A DNA stretch of 64,000 nucleotides from positions 558,001 to 622,000 of the forward strand of contig NZ_CP026951.1 of the NCBI RefSeq assembly GCF_003065485.1. The letters are read 5' to 3'. Below the pieces are notes generated by a model. The model made no database searches. It saw only the letters and a list, made by a program, of their open reading frames with translations, and was not told where the DNA came from. The position numbers were made by a program, and so were the translations under genes. The stretch comes from Salinibacterium hongtaonis. GTDB lineage: Bacteria; Actinomycetota; Actinomycetes; Actinomycetales; Microbacteriaceae. Position 1 is the first letter of the stretch. Each line of letters begins with the position of its first letter. Below, piece after piece: positions 20,054 through 29,808 of this stretch.

Positions 20054-22531
20054 ATGCACAAGCTGCGACCGGGAGTCGTCTCCGTCGTCCTCGTTAACTT
20101 TCGCGGAACCGACGACACCATCGAGGCTATTGGGCACCTCGGCCAGATTAACTGGCCGCAGGAGAAGCTTGAGATCGTGGTCGTCGAAAACGGGTCTGGT
20201 GATGACAGCGCAGAGCGCATTCGGGCTGCAGCGCCGCACGTGAAGTTGGTCATCTCCAAGACAAACGATGGGTTCGCGGGCGGATGCAACAGGGGGGTAG
20301 CTGCATCCAGTGGCGAGTTCGTTGCGCTATTGAATAACGATGCCAGGCCAGACAAGCAATGGATTCGAGCGGCAGTCGACAAGTTCGGTCAGGACGATGC
20401 GATTGGTGCTGTAGCCAGCCGGGTGCTCGATTGGGAGGGCAATCTCGTCGACTACATCGGCTCGGCGATGACGTGGTACGGAATGGGCTACAAGCCGTTC
20501 ACGGCAGAGCCGATCCCGAAGACGCCCGACGTTCCGCAGGACGTGCTCTTTGGCACGGGGTCAGCGATGTTTGTGCGGCGCAGCGTTTACGACGCGCTCG
20601 GCGGGTTCGACGAGCGCTACTTTATGTTCTTCGAAGACGTCGATTTTGGTTGGCGACTCAACCTGCGCGGTTGGCGTTTTGCCTATGAGCCGGAGTCTCT
20701 GGCGTTCCATAAGCACCATGCTTCGATGGCGGAGTTCGGCTCCTACAAGGAGACGTACCTGCTTGAGCGCAATGCCCTCTACACCCTCTATAAGAACCTC
20801 GATGAGAGAGCGCTACATGAAGCGCTCCCCGCGGCCATCGCCCTCTCCATCCGGCGCGGCATCAGTCGTAGCGAGCTGGACTCTACCGATTTCGACCTGC
20901 GCAAGCCTGGGGGCGACGGCGAGCCGACCATCGAGGTACCCAAGCAGGCAGTGTCGGCTATGTTCGCGATCGATCAGTTCACAGAGCACCTCCCCGGCTT
21001 GCGGAAGTCGCGCGACGAGATTCAGACGACCCGGACCATCAGCGACAGCATGCTCTGGCGACTCTTCGGCGAAGTGGACGCACCCGTCTATCAGGCGGAA
21101 AGCTACCTAGACGGCTACACAAACCTCGTGACGGCGTTCGACGTCCTTGAGCCTGCCCAACGCACGCGCGTTGTCATTGTCACGGGTGACCCGATCGGCA
21201 AGAAGCTTGCGGGCCCCGCCATTCGGGCCTGGAATATGGCCGAGTTGCTCTCACGCGCCAACGACGTGACTCTTGTCACGCTGACCGGCGCAGAAGAGAT
21301 CCAAGCCCCCTTTGCAATTGTGCATGTGCGCCCCGGCGATGACGCAAGCTTCAGCACTCTTGAAGCATGGGCAGATGTCATCGTTTTTCAGGGTCACGCC
21401 ATGGCCGTTTTTGAGTCTCTCCGCAATAGCGACAAGATCCTCGTCGTGGACATATATGACCCGATGCATCTTGAGCAACTCGAGCAGGGTCGGGAGTTAC
21501 CCGCTGCACAGTGGTCCGAGCAGGTTAAGGATGCGACTGAGGTGCTCAATGAGCAGCTTGAACGCGGTGACTTCTTCTTGTGCGCATCCGACCGTCAGAA
21601 GATGTTCTGGCTCGGCCAGCTTGCGGCTCTCGGCCGGATCAACCCTGCCACCTACGATGGTGACCCCGATCTCGACGGACTCATCAGTATTGCTCCGTTC
21701 GGGCTTCCTTCAACGCCGCCCCGCCACGAGCACGACGTGCTTAAGGGTGTGCTCCCTGGCATCGGCACCGACGACAAACTCCTGCTATGGAGCGGCGGGC
21801 TGTACAACTGGTTCGACCCGAAGACGCTTATTCGAGCCGTCGCCCAGCTGTCTCACCGCCACGACAATGTAAGGCTTTTCTTTCAAGGCACGAAGCATCC
21901 GCACCCCGGTGTGCCGGAAATGACCATCGTCGCAGAGTCGCGAGCGCTTGCTGCAGAAATTGGCGTGCTCGACACGTCGGTGTTCTTCAACGAGTCGTGG
22001 GTCGACTACAGCGAACGCCAGAACTACCTGACAGAGGCGGACGCCGGGGTTAGCACCCATTTCTCGCATATCGAGACCACGTTCTCTTTCCGCACCCGCA
22101 TCCTCGACTATCTCTGGGCGGAGTTGCCCATGGTAGTGACAGAGGGCGATCACTTTGCTGAGCTCGTCGCCTCAGAGAATCTCGGGATTGTCGTCGAGGC
22201 GGGCAATGAGGGGCAGCTCGCTGACGCACTCGAGAAGGTCCTATTCGATGAGGCCTTCATCGCCGAGGCGAAGGCCAACATTCACAGGGTGCGCGAGCGT
22301 TACTACTGGCAGGCTGCGTTAGCACCTCTCGTCGACTTCGTCGCCGATGCTCACCATGCCGGCGACCGTAGCGTGCTGAGCGCACGGCGTGCTGCCGGGG
22401 CCGCGCGTAATCGCAAGCGTCGTAGGCGTACAGGTCTTGCCCACGACGTTGAGCGCGCTTTCTTCTATATGCGCACGGCCGGTCCCGCCGCTGTCATTGG
22501 CAAAGTCAAGAAGAGACTGAAGAGGCGCTGA
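20054..22531 (+). CDS. Two-domain glycosyltransferase: family 2 fused to family 4
   Basis: An 825-residue fusion. Residues about 8-280 are a GT-A family 2 domain: VVLVNFRGTDD, GFAGGCNRGVA, LLNNDARPD, and FMFFEDVDFGWRL. After a linker of roughly 90 residues, residues about 374-770 are a GT-B domain closely matching the protein encoded just upstream: AGPAIRAWNMAEL, DIYDPMHLEQLEQGR, FFLCASDRQKMFWLGQL, WSGGLYNWFDPKT, FSFRTRILDYLWA. The C-terminus is strongly basic and may touch the membrane. GAAAGG lies before the ATG. It may add two sugars in sequence to one acceptor (inference). The last 26 bp overlap the convergent DUF2142 gene. Confidence 0.88.
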   Translation: MHKLRPGVVSVVLVNFRGTDDTIEAIGHLGQINWPQEKLEIVVVENGSGDDSAERIRAAAPHVKLVISKTNDGFAGGCNRGVAASSGEFVALLNNDARPDKQWIRAAVDKFGQDDAIGAVASRVLDWEGNLVDYIGSAMTWYGMGYKPFTAEPIPKTPDVPQDVLFGTGSAMFVRRSVYDALGGFDERYFMFFEDVDFGWRLNLRGWRFAYEPESLAFHKHHASMAEFGSYKETYLLERNALYTLYKNLDERALHEALPAAIALSIRRGISRSELDSTDFDLRKPGGDGEPTIEVPKQAVSAMFAIDQFTEHLPGLRKSRDEIQTTRTISDSMLWRLFGEVDAPVYQAESYLDGYTNLVTAFDVLEPAQRTRVVIVTGDPIGKKLAGPAIRAWNMAELLSRANDVTLVTLTGAEEIQAPFAIVHVRPGDDASFSTLEAWADVIVFQGHAMAVFESLRNSDKILVVDIYDPMHLEQLEQGRELPAAQWSEQVKDATEVLNEQLERGDFFLCASDRQKMFWLGQLAALGRINPATYDGDPDLDGLISIAPFGLPSTPPRHEHDVLKGVLPGIGTDDKLLLWSGGLYNWFDPKTLIRAVAQLSHRHDNVRLFFQGTKHPHPGVPEMTIVAESRALAAEIGVLDTSVFFNESWVDYSERQNYLTEADAGVSTHFSHIETTFSFRTRILDYLWAELPMVVTEGDHFAELVASENLGIVVEAGNEGQLADALEKVLFDEAFIAEAKANIHRVRERYYWQAALAPLVDFVADAHHAGDRSVLSARRAAGAARNRKRRRRTGLAHDVERAFFYMRTAGPAAVIGKVKKRLKRR

Positions 22532-24104
22532 CCTCGTCGCGCATTTCGCGCCAAGACCCACGAATAAGCAGCGCGACAGACACCGTAACGGCGATTCCAC
22601 ATAGCGCCAGAAGCATCAAAGCTCCGCCCGGCGGCTGCCATTCTGGTGACCTGAAAAAATCGAGCCATGAGTAGTCTTCGCCTACGACGTAGCGGCGCAG
22701 TGTCGCGGCGAACGCAAGAACATGGCCGAGCCCCATCGCTGCCGCGACGATGAAGACTGTCCTGCGCGCGGCAGGCAACAGTGTTCGCGCCGAATCGAGA
22801 GATGGTGAGGGGACACTCGTAGCGGCGAAGGCCGCACACGCCATCACAAGGCAGACGAAGAGCGGGAAGTTGTAGCGCCCTTGCCAAATGAACCCACCAC
22901 TTGTTATGTACAGTCCCTGGATGATGGGAGGCAAGAGAAGGAACGCCGCGCCGAGGCCCACGGATACCCAAGCCTCGCGGCCTCGCAATAGTGCCGCTGC
23001 AAGAAGGAGTAGGCCGCCGACGAGGGTTGCCCAAATGAACTGCACTATCAGAGGAGCTGGCGTGTCCATCCAACCGAATAGTCCGATGAGGTGTGCCGCG
23101 AACTCGAACGTCTGCTGGATGGTGAAGACAAAACCGTAGGCAGCGGGCGCACCTGTGCTGGGATATTCAGGCGCAGTCGTGGTGTCGATTCCTGCCGTCA
23201 ATGAGCTTGTCCCGAAAAGCCACACGAGGGCGAAGCCTGCGGCAATGCCGACTCCGACTATCGCGCTGATCACAGCTCTTTTTTTCAGTAACGCGCGAAG
23301 CTGGGTCCACGACAGCAGGAATAGCGGAGCGATTATCGCGACGGCAACCCAGAGCGGAGAGAGCCCGCGAGCGTTTACCGCTGCGAGAGCTGAGACGACG
23401 AGAATGGCGGATCTGGCAGAAAGCAACGAAACCGCCGGTTCACGCGCGATGCTGAGCATCGCGACAAAAACGGCGAGGGTCGCGGTCGTTTCGATGCCGT
23501 TGGGGTTAATCGTCCCCGCGAGGAAAAGAGCCATAGGGGTCGCTGTGACCGCTAACGCGAGGGTTGGAAGGGTCGGGCGTCGCCATGTTCTCACCATCAC
23601 AAAAGCGAGAGCAAGAAAAACCGTGGTGAACAGTGCGCTCATGAGTCGCATGGCGTAAATGCCAGCTTCCGTCTCGAAGAGCAGCGACGGCCACCCTACT
23701 ACTAGGTAGTAGAGGGGATTGTAAAGGCCGGCCGTGGTCGTCGACTCGACGATAGACCCCGGATCGATCGGAGATGCAGTCGCGCAGGCAGCAGAGGTCT
23801 TGTCGTTGAAGGCAAAGCACGACTGCGCGTGCGTCCAGGCTATGTACTGGGGCACGTGCACCGCGTGGCCAAAGCCAGAAGGGGTGCCGATGAACTCGCC
23901 GCGGACAACCGACGCTGCCTTCACCAGGTGGGCGGGTTCGTCAGGTGCTGCACTAATCGGCGTTGCGAAAGTCCAGAGAGCACTGAGTACAAAGAGAGCT
24001 GCCCAGGCCGTGAAGAATACCTTCCACATGTGTCTCTGGTTCTCGTCACGTCTCGCGGGAGGATCGGTCGTCGAGGCAGCGCTGATATTGACGAGATGAG
24101 GCAT
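22506..24104 (-). CDS. DUF2142-family polytopic membrane protein
   Basis: A 532-residue membrane protein with about a dozen hydrophobic segments. The first outer loop contains APDEPAHLVKAASVVRGE, the signature of DUF2142, a family usually found in polysaccharide loci and thought to be GT-C-like glycosyltransferases. A large loop with paired cysteines follows. The ATG at 24104 has AGGACGG upstream on the minus strand. The gene is divergent from the acyltransferase and its end overlaps the two-domain glycosyltransferase by 26 bp. Enzymatic function is inference. Confidence 0.78.
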   Translation of the reverse strand: MPHLVNISAASTTDPPARRDENQRHMWKVFFTAWAALFVLSALWTFATPISAAPDEPAHLVKAASVVRGEFIGTPSGFGHAVHVPQYIAWTHAQSCFAFNDKTSAACATASPIDPGSIVESTTTAGLYNPLYYLVVGWPSLLFETEAGIYAMRLMSALFTTVFLALAFVMVRTWRRPTLPTLALAVTATPMALFLAGTINPNGIETTATLAVFVAMLSIAREPAVSLLSARSAILVVSALAAVNARGLSPLWVAVAIIAPLFLLSWTQLRALLKKRAVISAIVGVGIAAGFALVWLFGTSSLTAGIDTTTAPEYPSTGAPAAYGFVFTIQQTFEFAAHLIGLFGWMDTPAPLIVQFIWATLVGGLLLLAAALLRGREAWVSVGLGAAFLLLPPIIQGLYITSGGFIWQGRYNFPLFVCLVMACAAFAATSVPSPSLDSARTLLPAARRTVFIVAAAMGLGHVLAFAATLRRYVVGEDYSWLDFFRSPEWQPPGGALMLLALCGIAVTVSVALLIRGSWREMRDEVSASSVSS

Positions 24105-24179
24105 GAACCGTCCTGTTCACAATGGACTGGAGCCTGCCAGGCGCGGGCAACCCCCGCCCATTGTAATAGTCTGGAGGTG

Positions 24180-24217
24180 CCGTCGGTCTGACGGCCGTCC
24201 CACACGGCATGCATGCC
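24180..24217 (+). promoter_or_regulatory. Structured leader of the acyltransferase gene
   Basis: Downstream of a likely start region (TAATAG box near 24163) the leader contains CCGTC/GACGG (24180-24184 with 24190-24194) and the perfect 12-bp palindrome GGCATGCATGCC (24206-24217). The ribosome site and ATG follow at about 24234-24253. A regulatory role is only suggested by position. Confidence 0.3.
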
Positions 24218-24252
24218 ATCACCTGGATGCGAGCAGGAGAAACCCTTTCACT

Positions 24253-25491
24253 ATGACCTCAGCATCTGCCGCCGAGGTACCGCCACCAAATCCATTGGCG
24301 CGCGCACCACGTAAGCCCTACCGCAGCATCTCTGAGGGCCTTGCCGGGCACCGAAATTCACTTGGTGTTTTACGTCTCGTGCTCGCGGGCCTCGTCATCA
24401 TCTCCCATGCCTTCCCTCTGGGGGGATGGGGAGAAGACCCAATGCTCGGCTGGACGAAGTATCAGGAATCCATCGGCGGCCTAGCAGTTGTCGGCTTCTT
24501 CGCTATAAGCGGTTATCTGATCGCCAAGAGTGGCGCCGGCGTCGACATCCTGCAGTTCCTCTGGCGAAGGGTGCTCCGCATCTTTCCCGCGTTCTGGCTC
24601 GTGCTAATCGTTGGCGCTGTGATCGTCGGCCCGATCGTCTGGCTGCTCGACGGTAATCGTCCCGGGGGGTATCTGGTCAACTGGGGTGCCGGGGGCCCCG
24701 TCGGATACATCGTGCTAAATGCCGACCTCACCATGAGGCAGTGGGGCATTCATGACATCTTTATTGACACTCCCTGGGGCCAGCACACAGGCTCGAGCGC
24801 GCTCAACGGGTCTCTGTGGACACTGGCCTATGAGTGGAGCTGCTACCTCATCATTGCGGTGCTCGTCGTGCTCGGTGTACTCAAGCGGGCGCGCTGGGTT
24901 GTGTTGCTCGTTACTCTTTTCTACTTCGGTGTCGCCGTCTCCACTTATGTCGTGCCCGGCCTTGCGGCTTCTGTAATCCCTCAGTTCGGCGACCGGTTCC
25001 GCATCACCCTGCCCTTGATCTTTCTCATCGGCGCTTGCTTCGCGATGTACTCGCGCAGTATTCCGCTCAACGACATCCTCGGAGTGTTCAGCGGGATCGT
25101 CGTCGTCGCCAGTCTTGCGTTCGGCGGATGGATCTTTGTCGGGTTCCCGGCCTTTGCTTATCTCCTGCTGTGGGCGGCAGCAAGACTGCCGGAGTGGATG
25201 CAGTGGATTGGCGCGAAAAACGATTACTCCTACGGCGTATACGTCTACGGATTTCTGGTGCAACAGTTCACCTCGTATCTCGGCTGGCATCACTGGGGTT
25301 ACATTCCCTGGGTTCTGGCGACAGTCGTTGTCACGGGCGCTTGTGCCTGGTTGAGTTGGCATCTGGTTGAGAAACGCGCCATGCAGCTCAAGGATTTTGG
25401 CCCCGGTCGCGGCCTGCGGTACTGGTTTGGATGGGCCCGCCAGCGGTTCAGCCGAAACTCTGAGAAAATCAAGGCTGCGCCGCAAGATTAA
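24253..25491 (+). CDS. Acyltransferase family 3 (OafA/YrhL type) membrane protein
   Basis: A 412-residue integral membrane acyltransferase with about ten hydrophobic segments. Near residues 38-60 it has LGVLRLVLAGLVIISHAFP, containing the conserved R and the SH histidine of the family, then FFAISGYLI, WRRVLRIFPAFW and SLWTLAYEWSCYL. Family 3 enzymes transfer acetyl or other acyl groups from the cytoplasm onto surface sugars. Here it probably O-acylates the wall polysaccharide. The ATG at 24253 has CAGGAGA upstream. Confidence 0.92.
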   Translation: MTSASAAEVPPPNPLARAPRKPYRSISEGLAGHRNSLGVLRLVLAGLVIISHAFPLGGWGEDPMLGWTKYQESIGGLAVVGFFAISGYLIAKSGAGVDILQFLWRRVLRIFPAFWLVLIVGAVIVGPIVWLLDGNRPGGYLVNWGAGGPVGYIVLNADLTMRQWGIHDIFIDTPWGQHTGSSALNGSLWTLAYEWSCYLIIAVLVVLGVLKRARWVVLLVTLFYFGVAVSTYVVPGLAASVIPQFGDRFRITLPLIFLIGACFAMYSRSIPLNDILGVFSGIVVVASLAFGGWIFVGFPAFAYLLLWAAARLPEWMQWIGAKNDYSYGVYVYGFLVQQFTSYLGWHHWGYIPWVLATVVVTGACAWLSWHLVEKRAMQLKDFGPGRGLRYWFGWARQRFSRNSEKIKAAPQD

Positions 25492-25538
25492 CCGGCCAGA
25501 GCCGTTCCTTTAGCGTCACCCCACGAGGAGAAGAACAC

Positions 25539-26621
25539 GTGAAGACACAGCAGCATGCCACGGACCTTGGCACAGTCCTTGTCACAGGCGGCGCCGGATT
25601 CATTGGCTGCGCTTTGTCGCAGTTGCTTGCAGAGAAGGCCCAGCGCTGGGTCGTGCTCGACAGCTTGCACCCGCAGGTGCACCCGACAACCGAGCGCCCA
25701 GACGAGCTGCATGCTGCGGCAGAGCTAGTCGTCGGTGACGTAACGGATGCCGCGGCCTGGGACGCGCTGCTCGCAGGGGTTAAGCCCGACATCGTTGTGC
25801 ACCTTGCGGCCGAAACCGGGACCGCGCAATCTCTGCACGAAGCCACCCGTCACGCTGACGTTAACGTTGTCGGCACGACGACGATGCTTGACGCCTTTGG
25901 CCGCGCTGGCCACACGCCCGCCCATTTTGTGCTGAGCAGCAGCCGCGCTGTCTACGGAGAAGGCGAATGGCGCCGCGCCGACGGAAGTACTTTTCTCCCC
26001 GGGCAGCGTTCGCACGCACAGCTCGAGCGAGGTGAATGGGACTTTAAGGACGCAACACCTTTGCCGAGCGCGGCCTCCCGCACGTGGCCCGCGCCCACCA
26101 GTGTCTACGGGGCGACCAAGCTGGCGCAGGAGCACATCCTCTCTGCATGGACGGGGTCACACGACAGCAACCTCACTGTCTTGCGCTTTCAAAACGTTTA
26201 TGGGCCGGGCCAGTCGCTCATCAACCCGTACACCGGCATTGTCTCGCTGTTTTCGCAGATGGCAATGCGGGGAGAGAGCATCCCGGTCTACGAAGACGGG
26301 CGGATCACGAGAGACTTCGTCTACATCGACGATGTCGCAAGGTCACTCGCCGCAGTCATCGAGTATCCGCCTGTCGCCGACGGCGTGCCGTGCTTCGACA
26401 TTGGCTCGGGCGTTGGCACGACGATCCTGGAGTTGGCGCAGGCGATTGCACGATTCCATGGGGCGTTGGAGCCCAAGATCAACGGCGCCTATCGTGACGG
26501 AGACGTGCGCCATGCAGAAGTCGAAATCGATGATTCTCTCGCCGGAATCGATTGGAAGCCGGAATGGAATGTCGACCGCGGCATCGCAGCGCTGCAGGAG
26601 TGGATAGCGGCGCGGGTCTAG
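25539..26621 (+). CDS. NAD-dependent sugar epimerase, probable dTDP-L-rhamnose 4-epimerase
   Basis: A 360-residue extended short-chain dehydrogenase. Residues 13-23 carry the NAD-binding [11 protein letters not shown]; the catalytic pair is Tyr190-x3-Lys194 (SVYGATK). Between SSSRAVYGEG and the active site lies an insert of about 45 residues. To my knowledge dTDP-L-rhamnose 4-epimerase (Tll type), which makes dTDP-6-deoxy-L-talose, has an insert in this place; UDP-glucose 4-epimerase does not. With all four rml genes nearby the substrate would be available. GAGGAGAAG precedes the GTG start. The alternative is an ordinary hexose 4-epimerase; specificity is inference. It heads a three-gene operon with the flippase. 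Confidence 0.7.
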   Translation: MKTQQHATDLGTVLVTGGAGFIGCALSQLLAEKAQRWVVLDSLHPQVHPTTERPDELHAAAELVVGDVTDAAAWDALLAGVKPDIVVHLAAETGTAQSLHEATRHADVNVVGTTTMLDAFGRAGHTPAHFVLSSSRAVYGEGEWRRADGSTFLPGQRSHAQLERGEWDFKDATPLPSAASRTWPAPTSVYGATKLAQEHILSAWTGSHDSNLTVLRFQNVYGPGQSLINPYTGIVSLFSQMAMRGESIPVYEDGRITRDFVYIDDVARSLAAVIEYPPVADGVPCFDIGSGVGTTILELAQAIARFHGALEPKINGAYRDGDVRHAEVEIDDSLAGIDWKPEWNVDRGIAALQEWIAARV

Positions 26622-26631
26622 GGGGCCTCAT

Positions 26632-27936
26632 ATGGAGCCCATCCTGAGCGGCGAGCCAGACGGAGCGCTGCCCGTCGCCGTACCGACGAAAAACGTGGCG
26701 CCCGGCGGCGCCGCGCTCATCATGGGTTCGACGGTTATTGCTGGTGTTGCTGGCTACCTGGTCACCTGGCTCGTCAATCTCAATATCGGCCCGGCAGCCT
26801 ACGCTTTATTCGCGATCTTTTGGGCGGCTATTTACCTCGTCATCGGGGCGCTCTCGGGTGTGCAGCAGGAGATTACGCGTGCGACACATCCGATTGCCCC
26901 CGGCAGCCGAGAAAAGGCCAGCCGCGCTCGTAACTTCGCTCTCGTTGGTGCGCTGGTGGTCGTCGTCGTCGTCGTTGTATCTGCTCCACTCTGGGTGAGT
27001 TATGTGTTTGCCGACGCCGGGTGGGCGCTAGTCCCGCCGCTCGCGGTGGGCGCTGCCTCCTATGTACTTGTAGCTACCTTATCCGGCTCGCTGTATGGCT
27101 TGACCCAGTGGCGCTCGCTCGCTTTGCTCATGAGCTTCGATGCCCTGCTTCGGCTCGCGCTGCTCGGTTGCGCCTTGCTCGTCACTCACGACATCGTCGT
27201 TCTCGCCTGGATGGTTGCTCTGCCGTTTCCGCTCACAATCGCGCTGCTGTGGCCGGTCGTGCGGGCTGGCTTCGTCGGCCGAAGTGACATCGATGTTGGG
27301 TATCGGTCACTTAGCTGGAATGTGGCACGCACGGTGCTGGCCTCGACCGCGACAGCCATGCTGGTGAGTGGCCTGCCTCTGCTGCTGGGAGTCGCCGCGA
27401 CCGGTGTCGACCAGGCATTTCTTGGGGAACTTCTCTTCACGATCACGCTCTCGAGGGCACCCCTGATCGTCACGGTGATGGCGCTGCAGAGCTATTTTCT
27501 GCTTCAATTCCGCAACAACCCCACGACGTGGGCGCGCACGTTCCTCAGAACCCAGGGCGTCATTGCCGTGGGAACAGTGGTGATCGCCGCGCTCGCCTGG
27601 TGGCTCGGGCCTTCGGCGTTCGCGCTCGTCACCGGACGGGCCAGCTCTATTGAGGGCTCATTCATCGCCGTACTCGTCGTCTCGTCTGGACTCGTAGGCT
27701 CGCTGTGTCTGAGTGCACCGGCCGTACTTGCCAAGGGGCAACATTTTGTCTATTCCTTCGGCTGGGTAGTGGCCGCGGTCGTCACGATCGCCGTACTGGC
27801 ACTGCCGATTGCCTTCATGGATCGTGTCGTCCTGGCTCTTCTCGCGGGCCCTGTAGCTGGCCTCATCGTCCACCTTGGCTGGCTCGTGGCCTCGCGTAGC
27901 AAAGGTGCAGTCAGCGATGTCAAGGCGGACGTGTGA
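26632..27936 (+). CDS. wzx: Wzx-like polysaccharide flippase
   Basis: A 434-residue membrane protein with about 12 hydrophobic segments, the layout of MOP-superfamily flippases: GGAALIMGSTVIAGVAGYLV at the first helix, an ALFAIFWAAIYLV helix, and paired bundles after it. It would turn lipid-linked oligosaccharides from the inner to the outer face of the membrane. It begins 11 bp after the epimerase stop and its stop overlaps the next start (GTGA), so the three genes are probably one transcript. Flippase sequences are poorly conserved, so the call rests on topology and context. Confidence 0.72.
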   Translation: MEPILSGEPDGALPVAVPTKNVAPGGAALIMGSTVIAGVAGYLVTWLVNLNIGPAAYALFAIFWAAIYLVIGALSGVQQEITRATHPIAPGSREKASRARNFALVGALVVVVVVVVSAPLWVSYVFADAGWALVPPLAVGAASYVLVATLSGSLYGLTQWRSLALLMSFDALLRLALLGCALLVTHDIVVLAWMVALPFPLTIALLWPVVRAGFVGRSDIDVGYRSLSWNVARTVLASTATAMLVSGLPLLLGVAATGVDQAFLGELLFTITLSRAPLIVTVMALQSYFLLQFRNNPTTWARTFLRTQGVIAVGTVVIAALAWWLGPSAFALVTGRASSIEGSFIAVLVVSSGLVGSLCLSAPAVLAKGQHFVYSFGWVVAAVVTIAVLALPIAFMDRVVLALLAGPVAGLIVHLGWLVASRSKGAVSDVKADV

Positions 27937-29801
27937 CCGTAACCCACCGGAGCCACCTCGTGCGAGTCGCTGTGGTGGGTATTTTCATGGCGGCTACGGG
28001 AGCAGCCGCCATTGCTGCAGTCGCAGGCGCGTCAGTCGGCATGCTATTGCTCATCGCACCTGTGCCATGGGCGTTTGCGATAGGAGCGCGTAAGGGGGTT
28101 GGGCTCGCCGTAGCGCTGCCGCTGCTGCTCAGCTTCTGGGCGCTTGGCGGTGTGCTCGCAGTTACCGCAGCGACGAACCTGCCCATGCTCCCCACCGTCA
28201 TCACGCTCTGGACCGTCATCGGGCTGGGTGGAGCCGCGGCATGTGCGAGTCGTGTCGATTCGGTTCGGCTGCCGTCGCGAGCTGCGCTCGCGGCGTGGTT
28301 GCCTGCATTGCTCGGAGCAGCAGTGTGGCTGTCAACGATTTCCGTCGCAGGCGTGCTGAAGGGCTCGTCTAGAATTTCCTGGGTAATGAGCGGTGACTCC
28401 GCCAATAACCTGCTGTTCGCTCGAGAAGTTGTCTATCGCGGGGGAATCGTTTTCGGTCCCCTCGAGAATCCAGTGCCGCTGACATCTGCACTCCTGGGAG
28501 CATCAATCGCAGCAGGCCGCGACAGAGTTGCACCGCAGCAGTTGCTCGCCCATGACCTCGAATCGTTCGCCGCCCTGTGGGCGTTGCTAATAGCTTTGCT
28601 CTGCGTTCTCTCCGGCGCTGTCGCGGCATCGATTGTGCGGGCTGTAACCCTGCGCCCGGTCACGATCGGCATTGTTGCGGCCGGCGCCTCGTGTCTCCCT
28701 CTCACCTGGTTTGTCTCGGGCTATCCGATCGAATTCGGCTTCTTTAATACGGCGATTTCGCTCGTTATTGTGCTCGCTGCGTTCCTCGCTTTCCTCAGCT
28801 ATCGCACGAGCCCAGCTCTAGTGCTCGCCGCACAGGCATTCACCGCCACCCTGCTGCTCGCTGTATGGAGTCCGCTGGTGCTGCTGCCAGCGTCGCTCGG
28901 CTTCGTGACGATCGTGTTTATGTGGCGCGAGTTGCTCGCGACCCGTCGATCAAGTTTGTGGCTACTAGTCATCGCGATCGCGCAGCTGATCGTCTTCGGG
29001 TTAGCGGTGGTCCTGCCTAGTGTGGTGAGCCTTGGCGATTTCCTCAAGGCTCAAGGAGCCGTGCACGGGTTTCGCACGGTGATGTTGCCGCTGCTTGCGC
29101 TGGCTGCAGTGGGCCTCGCTCTGTTTGCCTTGAAGGGTCACCGTAGCTCTGCGCTTGCGGGGACGATAGCAATCATCTCCGGTTCAGGCGCGATTCTTGG
29201 AGTGTTGCTCTTTATCTCACGCAACGAGCCCGTTCCCTGGACCTACTATCCGCTGAAGTTCGCGTGGCTAGCATCCGTAATTCTCATTGTGATCATTGCG
29301 GGTCTGCTGCCCGCCCTGGCTCTCCGCTTCTTACGGGGACACTCGATGCAGCAGATCGGCGTCGCTGCTGTCATGATCGCGACACTTGTCGGTCTCGTCG
29401 TCATGCCGAAGCTCGCGTTTAGCCTTGACACTCGAGGGCCGCTCGCGAGAATCATCGACGGCGACTTCCTGGGCGACGGCGACTCTGTCGCCCGACAAAT
29501 CGTGAGTCTCTCCGACCCGGATCAGTCGCACCTACTGTGGCAGACGGGGCAGCATTACGAGACGGCCGTGAATTTCTGGCTGATGATGATGTGGGCCGAC
29601 TCCATGAAGGAGAACTTCGAGTTGCGCGCTGCAGCTTACGGGCTTGAAGGCACCGACGATGTTGGTGTTCTGTGCCGCAACATCGAGTTAATGGGGGGCA
29701 GAACAGTTGTTCACAGCAGAAGAGCTGATTTGCAGCAACTGCTCCACGACGAGTGCTCCACCGCTAACGCACAGGTAGTCCAAGCCCGGTTCTCGGATTG
29801 A
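27933..29801 (+). CDS. Large polytopic membrane protein of the polysaccharide locus
   Basis: A 622-residue protein, almost wholly hydrophobic with roughly 14 membrane segments up to residue 500, ending in a soluble extracytoplasmic tail of about 110 residues. The loop SSRISWVMSGDSANNLLFAREVVYRGG after the fourth helix group is typical of GT-C-like actinobacterial proteins, whose acidic residues in the first large loop bind the lipid-phosphate sugar. I do not recognise a specific family. The GTG start overlaps the flippase stop by four bases. Polymerase or lipid-phosphate-sugar glycosyltransferase are both possible. Confidence 0.6.
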   Translation: MTVTHRSHLVRVAVVGIFMAATGAAAIAAVAGASVGMLLLIAPVPWAFAIGARKGVGLAVALPLLLSFWALGGVLAVTAATNLPMLPTVITLWTVIGLGGAAACASRVDSVRLPSRAALAAWLPALLGAAVWLSTISVAGVLKGSSRISWVMSGDSANNLLFAREVVYRGGIVFGPLENPVPLTSALLGASIAAGRDRVAPQQLLAHDLESFAALWALLIALLCVLSGAVAASIVRAVTLRPVTIGIVAAGASCLPLTWFVSGYPIEFGFFNTAISLVIVLAAFLAFLSYRTSPALVLAAQAFTATLLLAVWSPLVLLPASLGFVTIVFMWRELLATRRSSLWLLVIAIAQLIVFGLAVVLPSVVSLGDFLKAQGAVHGFRTVMLPLLALAAVGLALFALKGHRSSALAGTIAIISGSGAILGVLLFISRNEPVPWTYYPLKFAWLASVILIVIIAGLLPALALRFLRGHSMQQIGVAAVMIATLVGLVVMPKLAFSLDTRGPLARIIDGDFLGDGDSVARQIVSLSDPDQSHLLWQTGQHYETAVNFWLMMMWADSMKENFELRAAAYGLEGTDDVGVLCRNIELMGGRTVVHSRRADLQQLLHDECSTANAQVVQARFSD

Positions 29802-29808
29802 ACGGCGT

